Shown here one piece after another: positions 12,576 to 29,900 of a stretch of 64,000 nt of DNA. The DNA lies in assembly GCA_013433145.1 (NCBI GenBank), contig CM024178.1:9099260-9163259 (forward strand), in the 5' to 3' direction. Below the pieces are notes generated by a model. That model was not told the origin of the DNA, ran no database searches, and worked only from the letters and a program-made list of their open reading frames with translations. Origin of the DNA: Ascaris suum (taxonomy: Eukaryota > Nematoda > Chromadorea > Rhabditida > Ascarididae). Each line of letters begins with the position of its first letter. The stretch's first letter is position 1. Made by a program: the position numbers and the translations under genes.

Positions 12576-14064
12576 TGTACTACTGCTCGCTGTCAGTGAA
12601 CAGTGGTCAGCTTGTTTGAAGTGGTCCGTACGCATAGCAAACATTGCACTGAGATTACCCCACCAGCCTCGAATCCTCCATCTGCTGTCAATATATCTTA
12701 CATCCTTTAGCAATTGTCAATAGAATTGAGTTGCACTATTCCGAGCGGTGGAAAGTATGTGGCGAAAATAATTGAAAAAATTAATATCGCACATTAATTT
12801 TCAACCACTATGCATTTTGAGTAAAACCATGGCAAAGATCGTTCACCATAATGAACTCAGGAACCCAACGTTCCCATCGCCGTCAACTTTTTTTGCAAAC
12901 TTCATGTCTTCGGAATTTCTCCAGCAACTTTCATATATTTTCGTTTCTGGATTCGCTTCCTTAAAGATATTAGTGAATCATTATTACAATTAAAATGAAC
13001 CTTTAATAAGTACTCCCAATGGTGGTGGCAATACTAGAAAATTACTCTTTATATCATTGCTACCAGTATAATCACATATATTTACTATTAAATTTCGAGT
13101 ATACGTAGGCATTAGCATATAAGTAATAAAATAGCTACCATTAATAGTTGAGGGTACTATTGATAACAAAAAAAATCACCAAGGTTATATAGTAAGTAGA
13201 TAGCAGTAAAACGAAGAATAGGGTAACTTTAATTCCCAGGAAATGGCATAAGTTCTTATTTAATGAGAAGCAAATGAAGCCAGATATGAATTTGCGCTCA
13301 AAACTTTTATTTACATTTATTCATAGCAATTCGACGAGAGCGAATTTGTTTACACGGGAAAATGGACAACAAAATGGTCGCGATAATTGAACGAAAACAT
13401 CTAGGTGAACAACCGATTGAAAGCACTCAACAAATCGAATGCACGCAAAAGCACTTGTTGCTCTAATCAAATGACAACAAATCGGACGAATCTATAAAAA
13501 GTTTCATTGTCAGCCAACTTGAAACAGACATCACGAACTAGGTCGCGAACCTATATCGACGGTCGTGAAGCTATACCGAGAGTAATAAAGTTATACCAAA
13601 GATGTCATCGCAAACCGTTCGGTAGCATTAGACGTATGTGTCGTAGAGGCATTTATAGTGGATTTAAAATGAGCACAATCCATATTTCATGACAGCCATT
13701 CGTCTGTCAGCATGATGTGGGAACATTCGAGAATTCATTGGCACATATTTCAATGCAAATGCACATGTTTTAATCCTAATTTGGTTGTGTTTATCTTTGT
13801 TCTTTGTTATTTTTTCTCCTCTGCTATAAATAAATAAACAAATAAATAAAATATAAATAAAGAAACACATATATGCATATAAAATAAACATCATATCCAT
13901 CGTGAAGTGGCAATTAATAGCATTCTATCCTCTTAGCTTCCTTTTAGGTTTGGAAAAATTTTTGCCTCAATTTCCTAAAACTTAGTTATTATTACTAGGT
14001 CGATACGTCGAAACGATAGTTTCTTTGCCGTTGCGTATTTCCGCTCCAAACTTTCAGAATTGTC
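12576..14064. other. Intergenic, no gene assigned
   Basis: A GC-richer patch at 13300-13690 holds a 34-codon plus-strand frame (13363-13467) and three degenerate 20-21-base repeats around 13540-13602 (GTCGCGAACCTATATCGAC type). I cannot call a gene from these. Confidence 0.4.
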
Positions 14065-14498
14065 CTATTTTTCACACACTATCTCTAATAGATTGTGTTG
14101 AATTTTCTTATGCACGTGAGAAGTTAGCATAAACCAATCAATAATCATTGATATAATCACTATTATGGCTTCTTTTAAAAAAAGTGCATAATTCCAAAGC
14201 GATCCTGTCCATCTATCATGCAACGTCCATATTGTCCCATTCAATATCGCCAAGAAGAAAGAAGGACCAATGAAAATAGAGGACATGGATGTAAATATCT
14301 GGCTAATTTCCACTTTGGTATCATGCCCAATTCGATATTCAGCTGAAATTTATCAAAGCAGAGGAAAGAATAGCCTTATCTTTCTAAGAAGGAGTTTTTC
14401 CGATTCAAATTCTTCAATGATGAAGTCCCTGTGACAGTAAGCATGCTGCAAATTTGCTTACCACTGAACAAATCGATCCCAACATATTTCGTTAGGAG
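14065..14498 (-). CDS. Last two exons of a possible membrane protein (partial)
   Basis: Exon 14498-14462 (LLTKYVGIDLFS) ends in a GTAAGC donor in phase 1. Exon 14342-14065 starts after TTTCAG in the matching phase and runs 92 codons to a TAG. The second exon has two hydrophobic stretches, around SSIFIGPSFFLAILNGTIW and KEAIIVIISMIIDWFML, separated by a short polar part (HDRWTGSLW). This looks like the C-terminal part of a multi-pass membrane protein, perhaps a chemoreceptor-type GPCR. That guess rests on hydrophobicity only. I could not find the upstream exons, so it may be a remnant. No family motif recognised. Confidence 0.35.
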
Positions 14499-14639
14499 CT
14501 GCATTGATTTATCTACGAGATCTCAGTATACTGTAAGTGCAGTTTATGTAATAATATTCAGCAACCACTTCCACTTTTCTTCCAGTTTTCTCTATCACTA
14601 GCTAACGCTTCTATAATCAATATCCACTATTCACCGTGT

Positions 14640-15650
14640 CAAATCTTCTTGATCACCATGCCGGACACTGTCCACCTGTTTTTGAAGAGGTCATTCATCT
14701 GCTTGCTTTGGAGGTCCTTTTGAACTATACCATTCCATTTCCTCCTAATCTTTCTTCTATCACGCTTCCAATCCAAACTGGCTTCGCCGAATGACAAGAA
14801 TTTGATGAGAATATTGCCGTTCATCCGCAAGATTGCCTTAGTGGTTTATGCTAGGCTTCCTGGATGTTATGTCATCTTTTCAGGAGATTTCCGTATTTCT
14901 CCCGACGCTTTCCAGTATCAACCGATTGATTGGTTTTCACGACCTTCTCAGTGACATTTTGGAATTCTTTTGTCGATGTGACGATTAGTACTTACTGTGT
15001 CATCTATATAGTCGAGGTCACTTGAGTTGTTAATAACGAAGTTAACAGTTATATCTATATCCTAGTCTCACATCGCACATCGCACCATACTCAATATTGA
15101 ATTGAAACACGACAGCCCAAGCGGAGGACTTATACTCTTCCGGGAACCCATCTGCCCTGAACAGAAGGTAGGTGCTTTTTCAACAAACACAGACAAAAGC
15201 GTAGCGAAACCGGAGGATACTAGATATGGAACTTTCCGACACCGGTTGCAACCATCGAGCAGCCGCTCTTTTGCATGGATATTGCAAATGGTTGAATGAC
15301 GACAGCGAGCCACACTTGCTTCGCCCCTTACTTCCGAGACGATTAACGACCAATCTTTCGAACGACGGATAGGAGAGAAATCCTTGAGCAATTCCATGGA
15401 TCAATGGTAGAGCTTTGTTCTGCTCGTTGTCTGCAGGGTGTTATGCAAATGTCCTGCACTGACGAATATCTCTCTCTGAATTGGATTCACAAGTGCGAAC
15501 GACTACGAACCGTCGTACGCTAAGGTCACGTCAACGAGAAATGGTGTTTCTCTCGGGTCCCCTCGCCCAGTGTCCTGTTTTAGGCAGTTTTCGCTGTCGT
15601 CTCTTTCTCCCATTCGACCATCTGTTTTACTAGCAGCACTTTTACGTAGT
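14640..15650. pseudogene. Island of broken coding-like sequence
   Basis: GC-richer than its surroundings, with protein-like frames broken by stops and frame changes on both strands. Plus strand: KHDSPSGGLILFREPICPEQ with a GTAGGT donor at about 15165, then MELSDTGCNHRAAALLHGYC, then in another frame RREILEQFHGSMVELCSARC and CTDEYLSLNWIHKCERL. Minus strand: FQNVTEKVVKTNQSVDTGKR and SLDWKRDRRKIRRKWNGIVQ. The most likely reading is an old coding remnant or decayed transposable element, but a multi-exon gene of unknown family is possible. Confidence 0.3.
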
Positions 15651-18424
15651 ACCTCTATGACAGTGAATCGGCAATGTGTGCTAATAAGTCATAAAACTGC
15701 AGAAGTCGGGAATTGTTAGTTATAATAGAGCTGTAAAGAATGGCTAAAGCTTTAAGCAATTGCAATAGTTTAGTGCTGCAAAAGAATTTAAAAGTTCAGT
15801 CCATTCGTCGCCGTTCGTATCTACAAACACCATAGGTTCCTATTTGGAGCTGTTCGCACCGGGAATCAACTCCACCCAAGATCGCAGAATTATAGATGGG
15901 AGTTGGGAGGTATCCATGAATGGCATCGGATCATTTCATTTGTCCAGTTCATTAAGCTCATTGTCCTTCAATTTTGATCTCGCTCTGATCGCTATTTCTC
16001 ATCAATACTTCTTTCTTATTACTCTTTAGTTCTATTGCTATCATTTTCTTGTATTATTATTGCTCTGTATAAACAAAAAAAAAATTTATAAATTCGCGCA
16101 ATGTTTGAAAATAAATTTGTAAATAGAACATTATAAGCTTGCTTGAAATAAAAATTAAAAAAAAATTATAAGCTTGTTCGATATGTCATTCTTTTGTGAT
16201 TTTTATTTTCTATTTTTTATTTTTATTTTTTGTTGCAATTTATATACACAATTACTCGTTGTGAATTTTTCAAAAATTCCTTTTGCATTTTGAATAAATG
16301 TCTTTCCCATTATCCTCATTTCCTTCGCTTCTCACTTCCGGTCTTTTTCTTCTCATGATTTTCGATATCCGAACAACCGAACCTCTACGTATAGAGTACT
16401 TCAAGAACGCATCGAATGAACAATAGAACTAGCCGAACGATCACGTTAGGCGACTAGTCGTCTTGAAACTCAATTGATTGTGTGCTGAAATTATTTACGT
16501 CGGATATTTGTGATTTCCGGGGTTCGGTTGCGTTGTCGCATGTCTGGATTATAGGCCGTTAATGCGATTACCCGGTGTTAAGACGACAAGCTTTCTTAAG
16601 GAACTTCGGTGCTTTGATTTTATACGTTTCTGCAGATCGTGTCGGATCGCGTCTATCTAGCTGTCCTTATGTCTGTTTACTGTTGAAGGTCAGAAATGGA
16701 TAGTAGTGTTTTACAAATTGCCGCGTGTTGACCTGGAACTAATCAGAATCTGACCAGGATGACAGCATATCATAGCAGGCATATTTCCTTCCAGGTCCTT
16801 AATTCCCTTCCTCTCCGCCCTCGCGTTTCCAACTTATCTGCCTAAGTTTCAGTACTACCTCACCGTTTAGGCTTAGGTGTGGCACTAGGCAGCCTAGTCC
16901 ATATTATGTTGTCAGGTGCATGATCTGACAAATAGAACAGGTATCATTCGAACAGTTTGTTTACGAGTACCATGGCATACACCATTATTTCCTCAACACG
17001 AAACGTTTTCGGTCTTTCCACTCGGTGAGTGTTCGATGTGAAAGTGCCGAATTCACAACCAAAAATTCACATTGCAGGATTACCGTCGTTTTATTTTTTT
17101 TTTTAAATTTATTATGTTATTTACAAGAATTATATGAATATAAATGCGCTATCAATTAAAAAATTAGACTTTTTGCGCGATCATTTTGGTACGCTTCAAG
17201 ATTAATTGATGAAATTTTGCAAGAGTAATTGTTACGATATGATATTTTTGAGTTCACTCACTTGACCGACCACTCTCATAAATTACCTCTTAATTATGAA
17301 CACACAAAATGATACCTTTCGTTATTAATTACGTTGATCATAAGCGCAAACATCCTACAAGAGAGTCTTTTTTTTTTTTTTTAAGCCAACCGGTATTAAA
17401 GATCTTTGCGAAATGCATGAAGATTTGAAATCTTGGTCAAGTTGATGAGCGAACGTGAAAAAAAAAGACCTAAATCTTGCTGTGATAGAAATCATACCCA
17501 GTAAATTTCATTAATTTGGTTTTGCTGGCTGTTGTGTTGAAATTCTCAGGCGGACAGACAGACACAGACACATACATATGGTGTAGCCATAATGCTTTTT
17601 ACAATGGGATTTTGCAAAAGGCATATGAGAATAAATTCCACAGAAAAAGTCGCATTGTGCAATCAGTCATGCTTGACACGATTTTTTTTTCTTGTTTATG
17701 ACTTCGCTTCTACGTTTAAGGAGCTATGCTACGTCAGAAATGCGAGAGAGAGAATTCAAAAGTTTTTCAGGAACTAGGGCAAATCCGGTTCTGATCGCGA
17801 CCGGAACCGGATCTAATCTAACCCAGACCGGTCAATGGGAATGAGAAAGATTAAGAGCAGTTGATCTGGTCCACAATGAGAATTTCTTATCTCAGCTAAG
17901 AGTCTTTTTTTATAATCAATCTTCCCACAATTTTCGGCATTCGCCTTTTTATGCCTTATCCTCTTCTAATTGTTGTCCTGTTCACTTGTCCAGGTTTGTT
18001 GAGGCAGTCGTTTTTACCTGCCGGAGACCATTGTTTCTATTTTTAGTTCATCGGAATTTTCCGTTCTCTCTCTATGCTATGCTAATTTCCTTGGCTCAGT
18101 AACTTTTTACTGAATTGCATTTGATTAAGGTGCATTTTTCAGCAAACCATAACATTATTGCCACATGTGTTTCACATCCACCTTTTCCTTTCCCTTCCCT
18201 TCTACCTCCTTTTCACCGTCCTCTTTCTCTACCTTCAGCCCCTTACCTTTAAAGCGTTATGACTCGGAGAGAGTTTGTGGCATATTAATGCCACCTTGAT
18301 GTAACTATACGGAAGCATCATGAAAATAATGCGCTTTCCAGCATGGACTTTCCGATCTTCTGTCATGATGTGATCGTGAGATATTTCCATTTTTTAAAAA
18401 TAAACGATATATATGTACCTCTTG
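15651..18424. other. Intergenic, upstream of LRPAP1
   Basis: Contains a GC-richer unexplained stretch at about 16330-17060 and one copy of a dispersed repeat at about 17240-17590. No coding region supported. Confidence 0.4.
17240..17590 (+). repeat. Dispersed repeat copy A (GACCGACC ... CAGACAGACA)
   Basis: Starts with CTCACTTGACCGACCACT followed by CATAAATTA and an AATTATGAA block, and ends in a CAGACAGACACAGACACA run followed by CATATGG. The same order and orientation occur at about 58065-58400, which has TCATCCGACCGACCGCT. Internal sequence has diverged. Neither copy shows a transposase frame. Confidence 0.5.
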
Positions 18425-18436
18425 ATTTAATTTCAG
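18425..18436 (+). promoter_or_regulatory. Acceptor-like site 5' of LRPAP1
   Basis: ATTTCAG ends at 18436, 22 bases before the start codon. A trans-splice acceptor or the end of a 5'UTR intron would both look like this. Confidence 0.4.
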
Positions 18437-18458
18437 GACGGGTAGTGGTGCACTGAAA

Positions 18459-23958
<5,500 letters not shown>

Positions 23959-24651
23959 ATGGAAGTCACTCATATCGTTGGTAGTTTTATGAATATTTGC
24001 CTGATCTAAGAAGTGATAAGATTTATTTTATCCGGAAAATATGTTTAATCTTGTAATTGTCAGGTACTGTCAGTAATTTGGATGTCGTCGTCTTGCACTT
24101 TATATCCCTTTTCCCTGTCCCATTTTCACCCACCCTTCACTCGTACTAGATTCAAGGGTGCCTCAGGAAGAGGCGTATGAGCTTTTTTTAAAGCATTTCA
24201 TGCGCCCAATATTGAGAGTTATTGAAAGTAAGCTTGGAAGGTCAAGCAAGGGTTTGATTAAACGCCGAAAAAGAGTTTTGTATCTGTGAGTGCTCGGTCT
24301 GAGTGACTTCATATTTTGTCACATTTGCATTTATACGTCGTTTAAGTTTTGAATTATATCCTTATTTATGTTTATTAATAATTTGCAACAAATTTCACAT
24401 TATATGTGATTGCTTTGTTCAGCTGATATTGTTGAATATTGAAAGAGTTGAACTCCGATTACATTTTATTATATTATTCATTCTTTTTGCTTTATAATGT
24501 CTGAGAGCATTTGTTTTGCACAGAATTTTTTAAATTATGCATATATTACCGTTTCCATCTTTTCCTTTCACCCTTTTCGCTTCTTTTAGTATAAGCTGTC
24601 ATCGTTGTACATTTTGCGGGGGGGGGGGGGGGTAACTTTATTGCGCTGTAT

Positions 24652-24657
24652 AATAAA
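24652..24657 (+). terminator. Possible poly(A) signal of LRPAP1
   Basis: AATAAA about 690 bases past the LRPAP1 stop, just after a 15-base G run. It would imply a long 3'UTR. Confidence 0.25.
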
Positions 24658-25393
24658 GACAAATATAGCAGAGAATTTTTGCGGTTAATGGACATTGTGA
24701 ATAGGTTCTTAGTTTCGGTTATTTTTACTGATAGAAAAGGCGACAGTTATTTCGGCGTTTTTTTTTTAAATGTTGTGAGCGTATTTTATGAGAGTATTTC
24801 GGTACTGTTTGACGTAGAAAGTATCACCTGATAGATATTGAGAAATGGGATTTTCTTTTTCAAGTTTTTTGATGTAATACTTAGATTTATTCGCAATATT
24901 CGTAATTAACGAATATGGCATTTGAGAGGCATTCATGAATAATTTTGAATGATTTCTTGCGGAAAATATATGGGTATTTGTTTTTTTTTTTTTTTGTTTT
25001 TTTAAAGATGTGATGAATATTGCCTTCCATTTTTCAATTTTTTGAATTTGCCTTAATTTTTTTTTCTTATTTGAAATTTTATTAGATTCGCCTCAAATCT
25101 TTTATGCGTAATTATTTTTTAAATTTACTTTTGTGAATTATTTTTTATTCATTTTTATGCTTTATTTGGCCCATAAGCGATGATACTTTGTTGGTATCCG
25201 TAAGCAGTTGTACCCATTTATTTTTCATTTCTATCCCAATTCATTTCCCGGGATCGAATTCCTAATTCTTGAGTAAAAAATTCGTGGAAAATTACGTTTG
25301 ATCGAAAATCGAACTGATTTGGAAATGCTCGAAAGTCATTTGAGATCGAAAAATGGGTCAGATGATGATATGTAATGGTGCTTATCTCTGTTT

Positions 25394-25397
<4 letters not shown>

Positions 25398-25428
<31 letters not shown>
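25398..25428 (+). repeat. (CT)n microsatellite
   Basis: About 15 CT dinucleotides in non-coding sequence downstream of LRPAP1. Confidence 0.95.
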
Positions 25429-25432
<4 letters not shown>

Positions 25433-26843
25433 TTCACTTGAAAATTATCTGATATGGTCTTGTGATGTTGTTTACCCGTTTAATATTGTAGGTGAACAGA
25501 ATTCCAATGTTATAGGCGAATGGGATAATGAGGAGTAGTAGTGAAGAGAGAGGAGGAGGGGGGGGGGGGGGGTACTATAAAAATGAATAAACGAGGTGAT
25601 TACAATATCGTAATAACGATCATTGAAGTTTGTACGTTGATCATTGGTGTTGATCGATTTTTGCATTAATTCTCAATTTCTTTCTTTTTTTTTTTGTTTT
25701 AAACGATTATTATGTTATCGATTAGAAATTGAATTTCTAATATTATCATATTTTGTATATTTTTTAATATTGTGTTGTTTTTTTTTTTGCTTGATGGTTT
25801 TTTTTTTGCATCTTTATTACGATAATAATAATAATTATTATTGTATAAAGGAAATTCTGTTTCGATTGTTTTGTTGAGATTTAATGAAAAGTGTTTCATA
25901 TCACCAGTTTTATTTGTAAGTTTTTTTTTTGGTGTTTATATAATTCTTTTTTTTTTTCTTCGAGATTTTTTTTCAATTTTTTTATTTTCTTTTTCTTAAA
26001 TTTAAAAATTGTAAGCTGAATATCATTTTTTTTTTTTAATTTAGTATTTTCTTTAAGAAAAGTTTATTATTATTATTTTTTTTTATTTTGGAAATTTTTT
26101 TGATAAGTTGTAATTTGAGAAAATATTATTAGCAATATTTTAATAATTGAGATAATTAGAGCAGAGATAATTTAAACTTATCAATGGATATTTCTTTCTA
26201 TTTAAAAATTAATCGAGAAAATTTTTATGAATTTATAAAATAATTTTTAAATAAAGAGTTATTGTTTATAATTTAATTATTGATTTTAGTGGTTTTTCCT
26301 TATTGGTTAAATAGGTAGCCGGATGCATTAATTGGTGAGGTGTTATTTCAGAGTTATCTATGTGTTTATAATTGTTTTCTTATTACCTGATATTCTCGAG
26401 GCGGTCTCCTTTGGTAGAAATTTTAATAAGGATGTATGGAGTACGAAATTTTTACCTAAACTATTAAAAGTATTATTTTTCAATTATGAATTAGTTTTTA
26501 TTCAGTGATGCAGCTGGTGATTGAGGGAATATGCAAAAGAGGGAAAAGGATGGAAATTGTTGGTATATGGGCTGTAGGCTGTTGACATAAATATAGGCAA
26601 TGCATATTTACCCGGAAGTATTAGGCTGTGTCTTTTCCATGTTTCAATGCGTAATATGGCCTAAGGGCATAGAAATATTAAAATCTCAAAGCAGAAATGA
26701 AAGACTAATAGAAGCGTTGGTCGTATTTTTGGATTGTCGGCCGATAATTTTACAAACAGTTTGTTGAATTATTTTTGCAGATTCTTTTTTTGCAGGGATA
26801 CGTTTTTTTTTTGCAAGTTTTTGCGTTGAAAAAAGTTTGAGTG

Positions 26844-26919
26844 ATGCGTATGTTCAACTTGAAACGTCGTTTCGAGCAGGCGAACGAAGGTGTCGAACCT
26901 ACAACACAACAACCACCAC
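26844..26919 (+). CDS. Candidate first coding exon of an unrecognised gene
   Basis: The frame begins MRMFNLKRRFEQANEGVE, continues to TTQQPP and meets a consensus donor (CAC/GTGAGT) in phase 1. A TTTTTTTGCAG acceptor lies at about 26786-26796, suitable for a trans-splice or 5'UTR site. The sequence is more codon-like than the T-rich surroundings. The protein is not one I recognise. Downstream candidates with a matching phase are 34464-34534 and 38830-38861. Which of these, if any, is the true next exon cannot be settled here. Confidence 0.35.
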
Positions 26920-29900
26920 GTGAGTTCTTTCATCTCTTCAATTCTCATTTTTATTGTATTTTGTGAGATATGTTATTTGTGAGATGCTTTCCTGAAAGAG
27001 CAACTTTCTAATGTCGATCGATCGATCCGGAATGAAGAGAATGATGGGATTTGAGGAAGAAGGGGGAGGGAAGGGGGGCCGGAAGTGAGAGCTATGAGGG
27101 AGGTCTAAATTAGATGCGAGGTTTTTTGGAAATCCAAAATAACGGCATAAATTGAATATTAATTACGGGTAATTGATTTGAAAAACGATGTTTCATTCTG
27201 CGCAATATTAATTCCGGAAAACCAGGATATTACGGAATATTTATCTGATACAATTGAAATTGGTGGTACTTTTTAACCGGTATATGCAAAATATGATGTG
27301 GATGATTGATGATTTAAGGTGTGAAGAATTATTAATTTTTTTTGCTCCGGAAAGCATCTCACCATTGGCTAAAAATAATGTTTTGCGCAAGGGAATTATG
27401 GGAAGAGATTTTTAGCTGAGTGACGTTAGCCTGGACGGCGGGGAAGCCTTGTAAAGGAGGAACCACCCATAGGGGAGGCGGTGGGGAAGGAAGAGAAGTT
27501 TTTATGAACATTATTTGCGGAACACAGTTGACTTGCGAAAGATGAGCGCAACAAAACATGGCGTTTTTTTTTTGCTTGTTTTATTTCTTGATGATTTGTT
27601 GTGCCCTTTTATTGATCATTCTTTCTGTAAGTCTCATAAGGGGGGGATTATGCCAGCCGGCTGTAAATATCTAATTCTATCTGTAAACTGAAAGTGTTAT
27701 TATTGAAATTATTGCTCACTCAAAACGAAAACAATTAATATTAGTGAGCGATGTCGTTTAAGAGATGGGGAAGTATGGGATGGATGGGGAAGGAGGTGGA
27801 GGGAAGGGAGAGTTTTTAATAGATGGGAAAATGTTGGGCACAGAGAAGAAAAGAAGGAAATGAAATGTTGTCTGTCGAAAAAGAGAAACTGTGGATGGAG
27901 ACCTGTAGAGGAAATTTTCCAATTTTATAATATTTATCTAATCAATAATTATTAGTTATGGCATTTTTCGGAAGTTTGAGTGTACTCGCTAAAAATCGGG
28001 CTTCATATAATTGGAAGGAGAAGGGATCAAAGGAGGGGGGGGGGGGGGGTGATTGCGCAAAACATTATTTCAGCAGTTTTATTTGTTGTGTATGTTAATT
28101 GGAAAAGAAAGAAGGAATTGAAATATTCTCTATCGAAAGTGGAAAACTATGAATGAAAAATTTTCGACTTCATAAAATTATAATTTTCGTCGAATTTTTC
28201 ATAGAATTTTCTTCTATGAAATTTCAAATAGCAATTTCTTCTTTCTTCATTGCGCTAATTATAGCCAAAAAAAAAAATCACTGAATGAAAAAAAAATAAT
28301 TTGAATATTTTTATGAATAGAATGATTTTTTTCGGTTCGATTATTTTTTCTTTTTTAGCACTTCGTTTAATCGATGTTATCAATCAATGAAAACTTATCA
28401 ATAAGTGCTTCTTTTTCTGATCTTTTATGATTGCGCTGATGTGGAAAAAAAAAACTGTAGAAAAGATTTTTTTCGTATTGAAAAATTCTATGAGTTTTTA
28501 TTGAAAATAATTCTTGGAAGTAATTTTTGAAGCATGTAAAAGTTTTTTTGTGCGAGAAATTGTAAGTAATTTTCTTTGAATGCGCAGTTGAAAAGGTCTT
28601 AGAAAAAGGGCAACACTTAAAAGCTGTTTGGGTAAGTGCTGTTTGATTTATATTGGGCAAGTATATTCTAGAATTCAATGAGTCAAATATGATTATTTAA
28701 TATTTGACTCAGCATTTCATTGGCGAATGTGTTACCGTCCCTCTCTTTCTCCCTCTCTATTTATATATTTTCTTCGTTTTTCTTTATTGTTAATTTTATG
28801 TAATTCGTCAAATATTTTCATAATTTTATTGCTATCGAACGTCTTGTTGAGAAGAATATATAGAGAGCATGTTTCGTGATTGATCTCTCAGGTGGAAAAT
28901 TATTTTATTATATCAGTGGTTTTTTAAAAATGGAAGTTGTGGTGTTTTATTGAAAAGCTTTTTTTTGCTTTTCGTTTGTAACTTAGAATTATTATGTAAG
29001 AGTATTTTCAAAAGAAATTTCCATTTTGGCCGTTTTTTTTTTTAAATTTCTAAGTATTAACTTGTCGGTGATTTTTTTTTTTTTTTTTGCTTCCGTTTGT
29101 CGGAAAATTTTCCAAACTTCGATTTTTTCTTTTTTTTTTTTCATAAACGAGGGTTGGGATTTATTCGAGGAAATTTCGAAGCAATGATGAGTAGAAAATA
29201 TTTTTTTTTTTATTTTCCATCTGTTTGATATTCGAAATATTGGTAGTGAATATCGATCTATTTGATGAAATATTTTATCGATTGGTAAATTATTCTTAGA
29301 GAATAATTTTTTTTTCTTAGAGAATTTTCTTAGAGAAGAATTTTTTTCCCCGTTTTTTAACTGTCATAATAGTTCCTCTCGAATATTCCATTTTGAACCT
29401 GAAATGAAACGATTATTTTTAGTGGTTAAGAGCCCATAATTTCGGAGGTATTATATTAGCTTTGTTTTTCATTTCTGAAAAAAATATTGGCATTTTTTTA
29501 GCTGCCAGAAATTTGTGCCCTAAATTGATAGGGCATTAGGGCGGTAACATATTTCTGGATTATTCTTTAATGTGGTGCATGATTTATCATAACAGTTGAC
29601 CTCTGACCCCTAGGAGATGGGAAAGAGAAGAGAAGTGAATGGGAGAAGGCTTGATTGAGCTCAAGGAAACCTTGATTCCACAGGTAGTGACGAGAATGTT
29701 AAGCAAACAGAATGAAATTAAAAGGGAAACTTTTTTTTTCGTTGCATAAATGATTCGTTTATATGTTTAGTGTTAGAACTGGAATACTCGATAGAGAAAT
29801 TGACAGTAAAACGGAATGGAAATTAAATAGTTGGTTGATGAAAATTAATTTAACCTCTTGAGGAAACAAACTTTGTTGCGATTTCTCTCAGTAAAGTTAG

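Larger units (their letters stand above)
23959..26843. other. 3' flank of LRPAP1, no gene seen
   Basis: T-rich with many long T runs. Apart from the listed repeats and the possible poly(A) signal I see no exon-like sequence until 26844. Confidence 0.45.

Noticed and set aside
16866..16895. TTTAGGCTTAGG, resembling the nematode telomere repeat TTAGGC
   Set aside because: Fewer than two copies in the middle of unique sequence; not an internal telomere array.
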